A stretch of 64,000 nucleotides of DNA, taken from contig DASVFT010000022.1 in assembly GCA_036379935.1 (NCBI GenBank), positions 1 through 64,000 of the forward strand. The letters are read 5' to 3'. The stretch's first letter is position 1; each line of letters opens with the position of its first letter. The notes beneath the pieces are model-generated. The model was given only the letters and a program-made list of their open reading frames with translations. It was not told the DNA's origin and searched no databases. Position numbers and translations under genes: made by a program. Origin of the DNA: JAOPZW01 sp036379935. Lineage in GTDB: Bacteria > Actinomycetota > Thermoleophilia > Solirubrobacterales > Solirubrobacteraceae. Shown here one piece after another: positions 51,077-58,354 of this stretch.

Positions 51077-51090
51077 GGTACCGAGGTACC
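51077..51090. promoter_or_regulatory. tandem GGTACC operator candidate
   Basis: GGTACC at 51077-51082 and 51085-51090, as GGTACCGA repeated twice, ends 2 nt before the ATG of the regulator-like gene. A further GGTACC with a TGTACC partner lies before the integrase (52951-52967). Confidence 0.45.
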
Positions 51091-51092
51091 GA

Positions 51093-51518
51093 ATGGCACG
51101 CGCACAGTCCCCGATTAAGGTTCACGAGTCCACCAAGGAGAAGGTCCGCTACGCGGCGCTCATGTCTGGGCTGCAGCAGGCCGAGCTCGTTGAGCGCGCG
51201 GTCGATGAGTACGTCGAGCGGCATCGTGAGGAGTTCGGTTGGCGTATGGAGCGTGCTCGCGAGGCTCTGCTGGGCGGCAAGGCTTCGACGCTTGCGTACG
51301 CGACCGGGGTGACCGAGGAAGACGTCTCGCGCGTCGGCGGCGTGAGCGCGGATCAGGCCGGTTCGCGCAAGCCGAGGCGCGCGACCTCGAACCAGGCGAG
51401 CTCGCCCAAGGGCCAGTCGGCGCGCGGTTCCCAGAGCTCTGCTTCCGCGGCGTCGAAGACGAGGCGGAAGAGCACGTCGCGGAGCCGCTCGTCGACGAAG
51501 CGTCCGTCCGCGGCCTGA
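51093..51518 (+). CDS. ribbon-helix-helix-like regulator or antitoxin with altered tail
   Basis: A 141-residue protein. The start PIKVHESTKEKVRYAALMSGLQQAELVERAVDEYVERH has the strand-helix-helix spacing of RHH (CopG-type) DNA-binding proteins. After about residue 87 the sequence turns to Ser/Lys/Arg-rich repeats (SRKPRRATSNQASSPKGQ) that are antisense to the convergent gene (166-bp overlap). The normal 3' end was probably lost. No toxin gene is adjacent in the usual place. Confidence 0.55.
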   Translation: MARAQSPIKVHESTKEKVRYAALMSGLQQAELVERAVDEYVERHREEFGWRMERAREALLGGKASTLAYATGVTEEDVSRVGGVSADQAGSRKPRRATSNQASSPKGQSARGSQSSASAASKTRRKSTSRSRSSTKRPSAA

Positions 51519-52063
51519 GTCGCGATCGCGACCCAGATCTCGTCGCCGGCCGCGGTCGCGTGAACGCGTGCGTCGACGAGCTCGCCGAAGCGAACCGTGA
51601 CGTCTTGTCCGCGCTCACCGAGCGCGCAGCCAAGTGCGTCGGGGATCGCTGCCGCCGCGGCATTGATGATGCGCGCGTTGCGTTCGAGCGCATCGCGCAG
51701 CCGGTCGTCATCGTCGGGCAGGAGGCGCCCAGCGTCGTGGAGCGCGACGAAGTGCTCGTAGGCGTCGTCGCCTGAGCCTTCCTCGCGCTGAGCGCCGGCG
51801 CAGAGCCAGAAGCGGCCCGCGTCCGTCTCGAGCCAGGTGGCACCGCGCCAGCGCGCGTGCCGGATCCGGTACACGAGCGGATGGTCGATCGCGAGGATGC
51901 GCTTCTGGCCGCGCGGGGCGGACGGGGCGATCCGGCGTGTCTCCGCGACGAGCGGGTGGTCGAGGCTGCCGAGGTCGACCTCGACCGGCGGCAGGTCCAG
52001 CCCGAGATCCTCGCGCACGCACCGCAGCGTGACGCGGCTTCGGCGGGCGGGACGCGATGCCAT
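51353..52063 (-). CDS. hypothetical protein of the element
   Basis: A 236-residue protein with good codon bias: ILAIDHPLVYRIRHARWRGATWLE, RFWLCAGAQREEGSGDDAYEHFVALHDAGRLLPDDDDRLRDALERNARII, then VAIATQAADGRFVDERLRDVLFRLVFDAAEAELWEP. No family recognised. The ATG at 52063 starts the regular sequence; the frame is open for 43 more codons. Its stop is close to a recombination junction with the neighbouring regulator gene. Confidence 0.58.
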   Translation of the reverse strand: MASRPARRSRVTLRCVREDLGLDLPPVEVDLGSLDHPLVAETRRIAPSAPRGQKRILAIDHPLVYRIRHARWRGATWLETDAGRFWLCAGAQREEGSGDDAYEHFVALHDAGRLLPDDDDRLRDALERNARIINAAAAAIPDALGCALGERGQDVTVRFGELVDARVHATAAGDEIWVAIATQAADGRFVDERLRDVLFRLVFDAAEAELWEPRADWPLGELAWFEVARLGLREPA

Positions 52064-52192
52064 CAAGCGGCGGACCGTAGCCGCCGGCACGGACCTGATC
52101 GGAGCAGAGACGAGGCGCGGGCGAGGACGGCCGAGCGAGCGTCGGCACACACGAGCCAAGACCGCCACCCGCAACCGCGTCGACACTGCCAC

Positions 52193-52852
52193 TCAACCCA
52201 GCTCGCCCGCGATCCCGCTCCCGCCGACTCCGCTGGCCTCGAGCTCCAGGCGGAACCGCGTGATGAGGTCTGGCGTCAGCTCGCGCAGCGGCAGCGAGCC
52301 CAGGCGGGGCAGCACGTGCGTGTCCCACATCGACGCGTAGTTGTTGAGCGTCGACTTCGCGAGGTTCGGCTCGCCGTAGAGCCGCCACCATTCCTCGCCG
52401 AAGTCCGCGAGCGGCTCCTTGCCGGCGTCAAGCTGCGCGAGCTCGCCCGCGCCCTTCCGGCGCACCAGCTCGGCGTCGAAGGCCTCGGCGTCGCTCGTGC
52501 GGCCGAGCACCTTGGAACGGTTGCGGCCGCCCTGACGCCAGCGCACCCGCCAGACGGCGGTCCCGTCCTTGCGCTGCACGCGCTCGATACTCACGACGCG
52601 GCCCTCCGTTCGTCTCCGAGCAGCCTTCGGAAGCTTCCGCGTGGCGCGGGCGACAGCGGGCGGACGACGACCGGCGGCGGTTCCTCGACGCGGACCACCG
52701 CTGCGTACGACCCACGCGTCGAAGTCCTCGCGCGCGATCCGCAACCGCGAGCACAACCGCACGGCGGGTAGGTCTCCGTGCGCGATCGCGCGGTGGATCG
52801 CTCGGGTGGAGAGGCCGGCCAGCTCGGCGGCCTCGACGGGGCGAAGGAACAT
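52193..52852 (-). CDS. truncated tyrosine recombinase with fused excisionase-type HTH
   Basis: A 219-residue protein. Residues 1-50 are a MerR/excisionase-type HTH (FLRPVEAAELAGLSTRAIHRAIAHGDLPAVRL). From about residue 87 an integrase follows: VSIERVQRKDGTAVWRVRWR (Arm-binding strand), then a SAM-like core-binding domain, EEWWRLYGEPNLAKSTLNNY and DTHVLPRLGSLPLRELTPDL. It ends at GVGGSGIAGELG; the catalytic domain (R, HxxR, Y) is absent. GGAG lies 7 nt before the ATG. A GTG at 52595 with its own GGAGG could start the integrase alone. Confidence 0.8.
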   Translation of the reverse strand: MFLRPVEAAELAGLSTRAIHRAIAHGDLPAVRLCSRLRIAREDFDAWVVRSGGPRRGTAAGRRPPAVARATRKLPKAARRRTEGRVVSIERVQRKDGTAVWRVRWRQGGRNRSKVLGRTSDAEAFDAELVRRKGAGELAQLDAGKEPLADFGEEWWRLYGEPNLAKSTLNNYASMWDTHVLPRLGSLPLRELTPDLITRFRLELEASGVGGSGIAGELG

Positions 52853-52950
52853 GGGGTCTCCTCTCTCGGCGCACGTGATCCCTCGCGTACACAGAGGGGC
52901 GAGCGCCTGATCTGGCCCGCACTTCTCCACCGAAACGACGAGCGCCGAGA

Positions 52951-52967
52951 TGTACCCGTCCGGTACC
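52951..52967. promoter_or_regulatory. GGTACC-type operator candidate before the integrase
   Basis: TGTACC (52951-52956) and GGTACC (52962-52967) lie about 100 nt upstream of the integrase ATG at 52852, between it and the tRNA. The same hexamer doubles before the regulator at 51093. Confidence 0.38.
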
Positions 52968-53021
52968 TCTGAACAGGGCGTTCGCCGGGGGGCGATCGAG
53001 AAAGGCCCTGCAAACTCCGAG

Positions 53022-53063
53022 AGCCGACGGGGGGACTCGAACCCCCGACCCCATCATTACGAG
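53022..53063. repeat. right attachment repeat within tRNA-Thr
   Basis: Identical over 42 bp to 49978-50019; it covers the tRNA from the discriminator base to the anticodon loop. Confidence 0.88.
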
Positions 53064-53094
53064 TGATGTGCTCTACCAGCTGAGCTACGTCGGC
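53022..53094 (-). tRNA. tRNA-Thr (anticodon CGT)
   Basis: A 73-nt cloverleaf on the minus strand: acceptor GCCGACG pairs fully with CGTCGGC, D stem GCTC/GAGC, anticodon stem CATCA/TGATG with loop CTCGTAA (anticodon CGT, reads ACG), T stem GGGGG/CCCCC with loop TTCGAGT. Discriminator T; CCA is not encoded. The integrated element lies directly on its 3' side and restored the sequence. Confidence 0.96.
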
Positions 53095-53154
53095 GCGCGC
53101 GCGTGGCGAGTGGGGGGCCCCGCGCAGGGGGATGGTAGCGACCGGTCGGGTGCC

Positions 53155-53160
53155 TAGGGT
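53155..53160 (+). promoter_or_regulatory. -10 hexamer TAGGGT for the gene at 53169
   Basis: The hexamer ends 8 nt before the ATG at 53169. Confidence 0.48.
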
Positions 53161-53168
53161 GCGAGTGG

Positions 53169-53408
53169 ATGGACCTCGATCTTCGGGTGCTGGCCGAGGC
53201 GTCGCTGGCCGTCGGGCGGGCCGAGGGTGCCGCTGGCGAGGGCGCGTTCCGCGCCGCGCGCGACGCGCTCGACGAGGCCGAACGGGCGCTGGCGGACGTG
53301 CGTGCGCGCTGGCCGGAGATGGGCGTCTCCGAGCGCGCGGTGGTCGGCCGCGCCGGTGCTCCCGTGCGGCAGCGCGTCGACGCGCTGGCCCGCCGTTTGC
53401 CGCGATAG
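53169..53408 (+). CDS. small helical hypothetical protein
   Basis: A 79-residue protein, almost all helix-forming: LDLRVLAEASLAVGRAEGAAGEGAF, then AARDALDEAERALADVRARW, and VVGRAGAPVRQRVDALARRLP. It is acidic in the middle and could be a coiled-coil or a small regulator. No family recognised. A -10 hexamer at normal distance supports it. Confidence 0.52.
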   Translation: MDLDLRVLAEASLAVGRAEGAAGEGAFRAARDALDEAERALADVRARWPEMGVSERAVVGRAGAPVRQRVDALARRLPR

Positions 53409-53525
53409 AGCGCCCGCTGGGCGTCTGGAGTGCAACGTCTGGCCGGAAATTCGAACGTTCTTAACCGAACACTCCTGGAGAGACCACCGCTCCGGCGCCT
53501 AGGATCGGGAGTCATAGGGGGAATC

Positions 53526-54389
53526 GTGTGCGGGATCTTCGTTAGCCGCCGGCGCCTGGCTCCGGTGATGCTCGCTGCGCTGGCGGCGCTCCTCGTGCTG
53601 CTGCCGGCGGCGGCCCGCGCCGAGGAGCCCGAGTTCACGGCCGGCCCGGTCATCCAGGGCCGGGCGATCGTGGGGACGAAGCTGAAGGTCCTGGCGACCT
53701 GGAAGGAGACGACGCCGGCGACGACCGCCACGTACACGTGGGCGCGGTGTCCGCAGGGGAGCATCGTCTGCACGGTCATCGCGGACGCGACGGAGGCGAG
53801 CTACGTCTTGACGGCCGCCGACGTCGGCTACCAGCTCACGGCCGCGGTCACGCTCACCAGCGGGGAGGACCCCCCCGTGACCAAGTCCACGGCGCCGACC
53901 GCCGTGGTGATCCCGAAGCCTCCGCCTGCGCCCAAGCCGGCGCCGAAGCCGGTCTCACCGCCGCCGGCGCCGGCGCCGGCTCCGCCTCCGGCGCTGGCGC
54001 CGGCGACCATCGTGGCCGCTTCCACCGTCGCACCGACGCCTCTGTTCCTGAGGCCGTTCCCGGTGATCCGCATCCGCGGCTTCTTCGCGCGGCACGGCGC
54101 GCGCATCACGCTGCTCTCGGTGCGCGGGCCACGGCTGGCCAAGGTCGCCGTGCGCTGCAGCGGGCGCGGCTGCCCGACGCGCGCCCTGACGTTGCCCACC
54201 GCGGATCTGCGCGTGCACCGCTTCGAGCGCTTCCTGCGCGCCGGGATCCTGCTGCAGATCCGCGTCACGCGGCCCGGACGGATCGGGACGTACACGAGCT
54301 TCCTCATACGCTCGAAGCGCGCACCCTTGCGTACGGATCGCTGCCTGTCGGCCAGGAGCTCGAGGCCGATCCACTGCTCGGCGCCATGA
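53526..54389 (+). CDS. exported protein with Pro-rich linker (operon gene 1)
   Basis: A 287-residue protein with a signal peptide (RRRLAPVMLAALAALLVLLPAAARA). Residues about 30-130 form a beta domain with two cysteines (WARCPQGSIVCTVI ... YVLTAADVGYQLTAAVTL), resembling Ig-like repeats of actinobacterial surface proteins. A Pro/Ala linker (PPPAPKPAPKPVSPPPAPAP) leads to a second beta domain (FPVIRIRGFFARHGARITLL, VAVRCSGRGCPTRALT). Function unknown. It is coupled to the next gene by ATGA. Confidence 0.75.
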   Translation: MCGIFVSRRRLAPVMLAALAALLVLLPAAARAEEPEFTAGPVIQGRAIVGTKLKVLATWKETTPATTATYTWARCPQGSIVCTVIADATEASYVLTAADVGYQLTAAVTLTSGEDPPVTKSTAPTAVVIPKPPPAPKPAPKPVSPPPAPAPAPPPALAPATIVAASTVAPTPLFLRPFPVIRIRGFFARHGARITLLSVRGPRLAKVAVRCSGRGCPTRALTLPTADLRVHRFERFLRAGILLQIRVTRPGRIGTYTSFLIRSKRAPLRTDRCLSARSSRPIHCSAP

Positions 54390-55219
54390 CGACCCTCCAG
54401 CGCGCCTACTCGAGCCTGGTCGCAGCGTGGCGGGAGCTGCGCCGGCGCGGCGTCCCGGCGCTCGCCGAGGCCGGGCGCGCGGTGCGACGCACCTTCCTCT
54501 GGCTGCTCGCCACGGCGCGCGAGCTCGGCCGGCGAGTCCGTCCGGCGCTGGTCTCCACGCGCCGTGCGTCACGAAGCGCGCTGGCGTCGCTGGTCCTCGC
54601 CGCGGACGCGCTGTGGCGCCGCGCACGGCCCGCCGCACTCAGGGTGCGGCGTCAGTTCCGGCGCGCTTCGGCGAGCGCTCGCCGCCAGGCCCATGCGCTG
54701 GAGCGACGCAGCTTCCCCGCCGCGCTGGCCGTCAGGCGCGCGCTGCGCCGCGGCCGCTTCCGCGTCGCCGGGGCGGCCCGCGCGCTGCCCAGCGCCAGCC
54801 CGACGGTGCTGGGCGCGGTCGCCGGCGCGGCCGTGAGCTTCGGCGTCTGCTTCGCCGTCGTCGCCGGCGCCACGCGCAGCTCGGCGCCGGAGCTCGGCGC
54901 CCAGCGGGCCAAGGGCGACCCGGCGGCGGTCAAGCTGGATCTGGGCCCGGCGGGTCAGCTGCGGGTCCGCGAGGGCCTGCTCGCGCCCGTCGTCAGGGCT
55001 GCTCCGCGCAGCGTGCGGCGCGCGCCGGCGGCCGCCCCGACGCGCGCGCCGCTCACGGCGCCGCAGCCCACGGTCCAGGCGATTCCGGTGCAGGCCCAGC
55101 CGAGCCAGCCCGCGCCGCGCCAGCAGGCCGCTCCCAAGCGCCGCGCTCCCAAGCCCGCGCCGAAGCCGAAGGGACCCGACTTCGACGACAGCGGGCCGCA
55201 GTCCGGCGGCTCGGGATGA
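54386..55219 (+). CDS. Arg-rich membrane protein with exported tail (operon gene 2)
   Basis: A 277-residue protein. The first 130 residues are amphipathic helices very rich in Arg and Ala (WRELRRRGVPALAEAGRAVRR, HALERRSFPAALAVRRALRRG), then a membrane helix (SPTVLGAVAGAAVSFGVCFAVVAGA), then about 100 residues of Pro/Gln/Ala with a basic segment (APKRRAPKPAPKPKG). The basic half would face the cytoplasm, perhaps nucleic acid or the membrane surface. No family recognised. Confidence 0.65.
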   Translation: MTTLQRAYSSLVAAWRELRRRGVPALAEAGRAVRRTFLWLLATARELGRRVRPALVSTRRASRSALASLVLAADALWRRARPAALRVRRQFRRASASARRQAHALERRSFPAALAVRRALRRGRFRVAGAARALPSASPTVLGAVAGAAVSFGVCFAVVAGATRSSAPELGAQRAKGDPAAVKLDLGPAGQLRVREGLLAPVVRAAPRSVRRAPAAAPTRAPLTAPQPTVQAIPVQAQPSQPAPRQQAAPKRRAPKPAPKPKGPDFDDSGPQSGGSG

Positions 55220-56157
55220 ACGCGCTGGCACCGCTCGTCGCGACGGTGCAGCGCCGTCCCTCCGCGGCGATCCTCGTCGGCGTGCCGCTGCTCGCCGCCG
55301 TACTCGGCGCCGCGCTCGCGTGGGCGCTGCGTGGCGACGATCAACCTTCGGCGCATCGCACCCCCGCCGCGGCCACCGCCACCGCCTTCGCCGTCGGCGA
55401 CCTCGAGCTGGCCCTGCCCGACGGCTGGAGGGAGGTGCGCTCGGGTCCTGTCGTCCCGGGCTTCGACCCGGCGCGCACGCGCTTCGTGGCCAGCGTGAGC
55501 TCCCAGGTCGCCTTCGCGCTGCTGCCGCCCGAGAGCCCGACCCTGCTCCCGGCCGCGCTCGCCGCGCGCCAGGACGCCGCGGCGCTCGCGCCGCGGATCC
55601 TGCGCGCCGGCGACGTGCAGGCCTATCACTACGTGACCGCCATCGGCGCCAATCGCGTCATCGACGTCTTCGCGGCCCCGACGACGCGCGGGACGGCGAC
55701 CGTCGCCTGCTCGACGAGCGTCTACGAGCTCGGCGAGTGCCAGAGCGTGGTGGCGGGCATGCACCTGGCCCGCGGCTCCTTCCTGCCGCCGAGTCCCGAC
55801 GCCGCGTTCCTCGAGCGCTTGCCCGACGCGATGGCCACGCTCAACGCCGACCGCGCCACGCTGCGCGCGCGCCTCGCCCAGGCGGCGACTCCCGCGGCGG
55901 GCGCGCGCGTCGCCAACCGCCTCGCCGTCTCCTATGCGTCGGCGGGCAGGGCCCTGCGCCCGCTCCTCGGAGCCGAGGGCCCCGCCCGCGCCACCGTCCG
56001 CCTGCTCGATCGCCTGCGCGCCGAGCACGTCAGCCTCGCCGCGGCGCTCGCCACCCAGGATCGGACCGGGTTCGCGCGTGCGGCGGGCACGATCGCGGCG
56101 CACGAAGCCCGCCTGGCCAAGCGCCTCGACGCCTGGCAGCGCTCGCTCCCGCGCTAG
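55216..56157 (+). CDS. membrane-anchored hypothetical protein (operon gene 3)
   Basis: A 313-residue protein: signal anchor (RPSAAILVGVPLLAAVLGAALAWAL), a beta domain with two cysteines (ELALPDGWREV, GTATVACSTSVYELGECQSVV), and a C-terminal helical hairpin of about 120 residues (LPDAMATLNADRATLRARLAQAA ... AAGTIAAHEARLAKRLDAWQRSL). Coupled to gene 2 by ATGA. The three genes probably make one envelope complex; function unknown. Confidence 0.7.
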   Translation: MNALAPLVATVQRRPSAAILVGVPLLAAVLGAALAWALRGDDQPSAHRTPAAATATAFAVGDLELALPDGWREVRSGPVVPGFDPARTRFVASVSSQVAFALLPPESPTLLPAALAARQDAAALAPRILRAGDVQAYHYVTAIGANRVIDVFAAPTTRGTATVACSTSVYELGECQSVVAGMHLARGSFLPPSPDAAFLERLPDAMATLNADRATLRARLAQAATPAAGARVANRLAVSYASAGRALRPLLGAEGPARATVRLLDRLRAEHVSLAAALATQDRTGFARAAGTIAAHEARLAKRLDAWQRSLPR

Positions 56158-56171
56158 AGCCGGGGTCCGGC

Positions 56172-56177
56172 TAGGGT
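56172..56177 (+). promoter_or_regulatory. -10 hexamer TAGGGT for the PHP gene
   Basis: The hexamer ends 7 nt before the ATG at 56185. Confidence 0.5.
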
Positions 56178-56184
56178 CGGTCCG

Positions 56185-57036
56185 ATGGCGGCCGCGCCCG
56201 CGTTCGACCTGCAGTCGCACTCCACCTGCTCCGACGGGGCGCTACCGCCGCGCGCGGTCGTGGCGGCGGCGGCCGACGCCGGCGTGACGCTGCTCGCGCT
56301 GACCGACCATGACACGGTGGACGGCGTCGACGAGGCGCTGCAGGCCAGCGCGGCTCTTGACCTCCGCCTCGTACCGGCGGTCGAGCTCTCCGCGCTCGAC
56401 GGCGAGGCCGAGGACATGCACATCCTCGGCTACCTCGTCGACCATCGCGCCCCGGCCCTCCTCGACCCCCTGGCCACCTTCCGCGCCGACCGCGCCGCGC
56501 GCGCCGTCCGCATGGCCGAGGCGCTGCGCGCGTGCGGCCTTCAACTCGAGCTGCCGCAGCGCCGCTCGATCGGCCGTCCTCACCTTGCCCAGGCCGCGTT
56601 CGACCATCCCGCCAACAGGATGCGCCTCGCGCGCGAGCAGATCGTGAATCCTTCGCAACTGCTCGAGGCCTATCTCGTGCCCGGCGCGCCCGCCTACCGC
56701 ACGCGCACGAAGCCCGCGGTGGCCGAGGCCATCGCGATCGTGCACGAGGCCGGCGGGGTCGCCGTGTGGGCGCACCCCTTCTGGGACGTCCACGACCCCG
56801 CCCAGGTCCTCGAGACGATCGACCGCTTCGCCAGGCTCGGGATCGACGGCGTCGAGGCCTTCTATCGGACGCACGACGCCAAGCAGACGCGGCTCGTCGC
56901 CCGTCGCTGCGACGAGCTCGGGCTCCTGGCCACGGGCTCGGCCGACTTCCACGGCCCGGCTCACCCGCTCCTCAACCGCTTCCGCGCCTTCGAGCTGTAC
57001 GGCCTCCAGCCCCGGCTGGGCCCGATCGCGCAGTAG
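56185..57036 (+). CDS. PHP-domain phosphoesterase (YciV/RNase AM-like)
   Basis: A 283-residue PHP protein. Metal-binding motifs are all present: DLQSHSTCSDG, LLALTDHDTVDG, VPAVELSA, WAHPFWD, and GSADFHGPAH. This pattern fits the YciV/TrpH group, whose E. coli member is a 5'-3' exonuclease acting on 3',5'-nucleotides and RNA ends. Cytoplasmic. The FW in AHPFWD replaces the common AHP(G/A). Confidence 0.88.
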   Translation: MAAAPAFDLQSHSTCSDGALPPRAVVAAAADAGVTLLALTDHDTVDGVDEALQASAALDLRLVPAVELSALDGEAEDMHILGYLVDHRAPALLDPLATFRADRAARAVRMAEALRACGLQLELPQRRSIGRPHLAQAAFDHPANRMRLAREQIVNPSQLLEAYLVPGAPAYRTRTKPAVAEAIAIVHEAGGVAVWAHPFWDVHDPAQVLETIDRFARLGIDGVEAFYRTHDAKQTRLVARRCDELGLLATGSADFHGPAHPLLNRFRAFELYGLQPRLGPIAQ

Positions 57037-57368
57037 GGCGAGGCCGGCGGCGTAGATCAGCACGGCGGCGATCGACATCGCGCTGAGCGCCAGCCCGGCG
57101 GCCAGCGCTCCCGCCCGGCCGGGTGCGGGGCCTCGTGCGGGGCCAGGCGGCGCAGGAGCGCGACCCGCGCCGGCATGGCGGCGTGCGCCTCCAGCGAGCC
57201 GGCCACGAAGGCTCCGGCGTTGGCGCCGTGGACCGCGGCGCGCGGTGGCCCCGCGCCCGGTTTTCCCTGCATATGGCGGCGTTCCGGTGAGCGGACGGTG
57301 ACCACGCGGTTGCGATCGTGTGACCAGACGTCGCGCGCGAGCGCGCAACCCGCTACAAGTTCCGCCCC
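57037..57368. other. gap with a possible frameshifted small membrane gene on the minus strand
   Basis: On the minus strand, ATG 57272 reads KPGAGPPRAAVHGANAGAF and LRRLAPHEAPHPAGR, while the adjacent frame continues with AGALAAGLALSAMSIAAVLIYAAGLALL, a good membrane helix. A single base change near 57120 would join them into a protein of about 90 residues. Otherwise no gene is seen. Confidence 0.35.
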
Positions 57369-57458
57369 ATGGCCTTCCTGCGGCGCCACGGACGCGGTGC
57401 CCTCTTCTTCCTCGCTGGCCTTCTGACCAGCGCGCTGACCTACCACGCGTCCGTCTGA
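57369..57458 (+). CDS. possible 29-residue membrane peptide
   Basis: ATG 57369 opens 29 codons: basic start (FLRRHGRG) and one hydrophobic segment (ALFFLAGLLTSALTYHASV). It stops 18 bp before uppP. No ribosome-binding site and no hexamer at the right distance. Composition suits a real small membrane protein, but chance is possible. Confidence 0.3.
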   Translation: MAFLRRHGRGALFFLAGLLTSALTYHASV

Positions 57459-57476
57459 GTACGCTCCGGCGTCCGC

Positions 57477-58295
57477 ATGGACGCTCTGCAAGCCATCGTC
57501 CTCGGGATCGTCCAGGGGCTGACCGAGTTCCTGCCGATCTCGAGCACCGCTCACCTGCGCATCGTGCCCGCCTTCTTCGGCTGGGACGATCCCGGCGCCG
57601 CCTTCACGGCGGTCGTCCAGCTGGGCACGATGGCCGCCGTCCTCTTGTACTTCCGCAACGAGCTGTGGGCCATCGGGTCGGCGTGGGTGCGCTCGGTCCT
57701 CGCACGCGAGCGCGCGCCCGCGGATCCCGACGCGCGGCTGGGCTGGTACATCGTCCTCGGCACGATCCCCATCGCGGTGCTCGGGTTCGCCTTCAAGGAC
57801 ACGATCGAGAACGAGTTCCGCACGCTCGAGCTCATCGGCGGCGCGCTCATGGTCTTCTCGGTCGTGATGCTGCGCGCGGAGGCGGTCTCGCGACGCGACC
57901 GCGAGCTGTCTGGCCTCACGCGCCGCGACGGCCTGATCATCGGCTGCGCGCAGGCGCTCGCGCTCGTGCCGGGCGTCTCGCGCTCGGGCGCCACCATCTC
58001 GGCGGGCCTGTTCCTGAACTTCGATCGCACCACCGCCGCGCGCTACTCGTTCCTGCTCTCGGTGCCCGCCGTCGTCCTCTCGGGGCTCTTCGAGCTGCGT
58101 CACCTGGGCGAGGGAGGCGGGGCCTCGGCGGGCGCAACCGTGCTGGCCACGATCCTGGCCTTCGTCGTCGGCTATCTCTCGATCGCCTTCCTCCTGCGCT
58201 ATCTCGTCCGCCACTCGATCGGCGTCTTCGCCGCCTATCGCGTCGTGCTCGGCGCCGCCGTGATCCTGCTCGCGGCGACGAACGTCATCTCCTGA
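57477..58295 (+). CDS. uppP: undecaprenyl-diphosphatase UppP/BacA
   Basis: A 272-residue protein with about eight membrane segments. AIVLGIVQGLTEFLPISSTAHL holds the E-x3-E-type glutamate and PISSTAH motif, and ALVPGVSRSGATISAG is the second signature. It recycles the undecaprenyl carrier used for peptidoglycan and the polysaccharides exported by the Wzm/Wzt pair. TAH replaces the common SGH. Confidence 0.95.
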   Translation: MDALQAIVLGIVQGLTEFLPISSTAHLRIVPAFFGWDDPGAAFTAVVQLGTMAAVLLYFRNELWAIGSAWVRSVLARERAPADPDARLGWYIVLGTIPIAVLGFAFKDTIENEFRTLELIGGALMVFSVVMLRAEAVSRRDRELSGLTRRDGLIIGCAQALALVPGVSRSGATISAGLFLNFDRTTAARYSFLLSVPAVVLSGLFELRHLGEGGGASAGATVLATILAFVVGYLSIAFLLRYLVRHSIGVFAAYRVVLGAAVILLAATNVIS

Positions 58296-58354
58296 CCGCT
58301 CAACCGTTCGTCCAGACCGCTCAACGCAGCCGTCCTGCCGCCGACCTCAGCGGC

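Larger units (their letters stand above)
49978..53063. mobile_element. 3-kb remnant of an element integrated in tRNA-Thr
   Basis: Bounded by exact 42-bp direct repeats (49978-50019 and 53022-53063), the second being the 3' part of an intact tRNA-Thr gene. Inside are a truncated integrase next to the tRNA and in the same direction, a ribbon-helix-helix-like regulator, a DUF4262 gene, an unknown gene and a membrane-protein fragment. The integrase has no catalytic domain, so the element looks immobile. It has visibly lower third-position GC in the DUF4262 and regulator genes than its neighbours. Confidence 0.85.

Noticed and set aside
51093..52063. A toxin-antitoxin pair in the element
   Set aside because: The RHH-like protein resembles an antitoxin, but the neighbouring gene is convergent, not in an operon, and shows no toxin motif.
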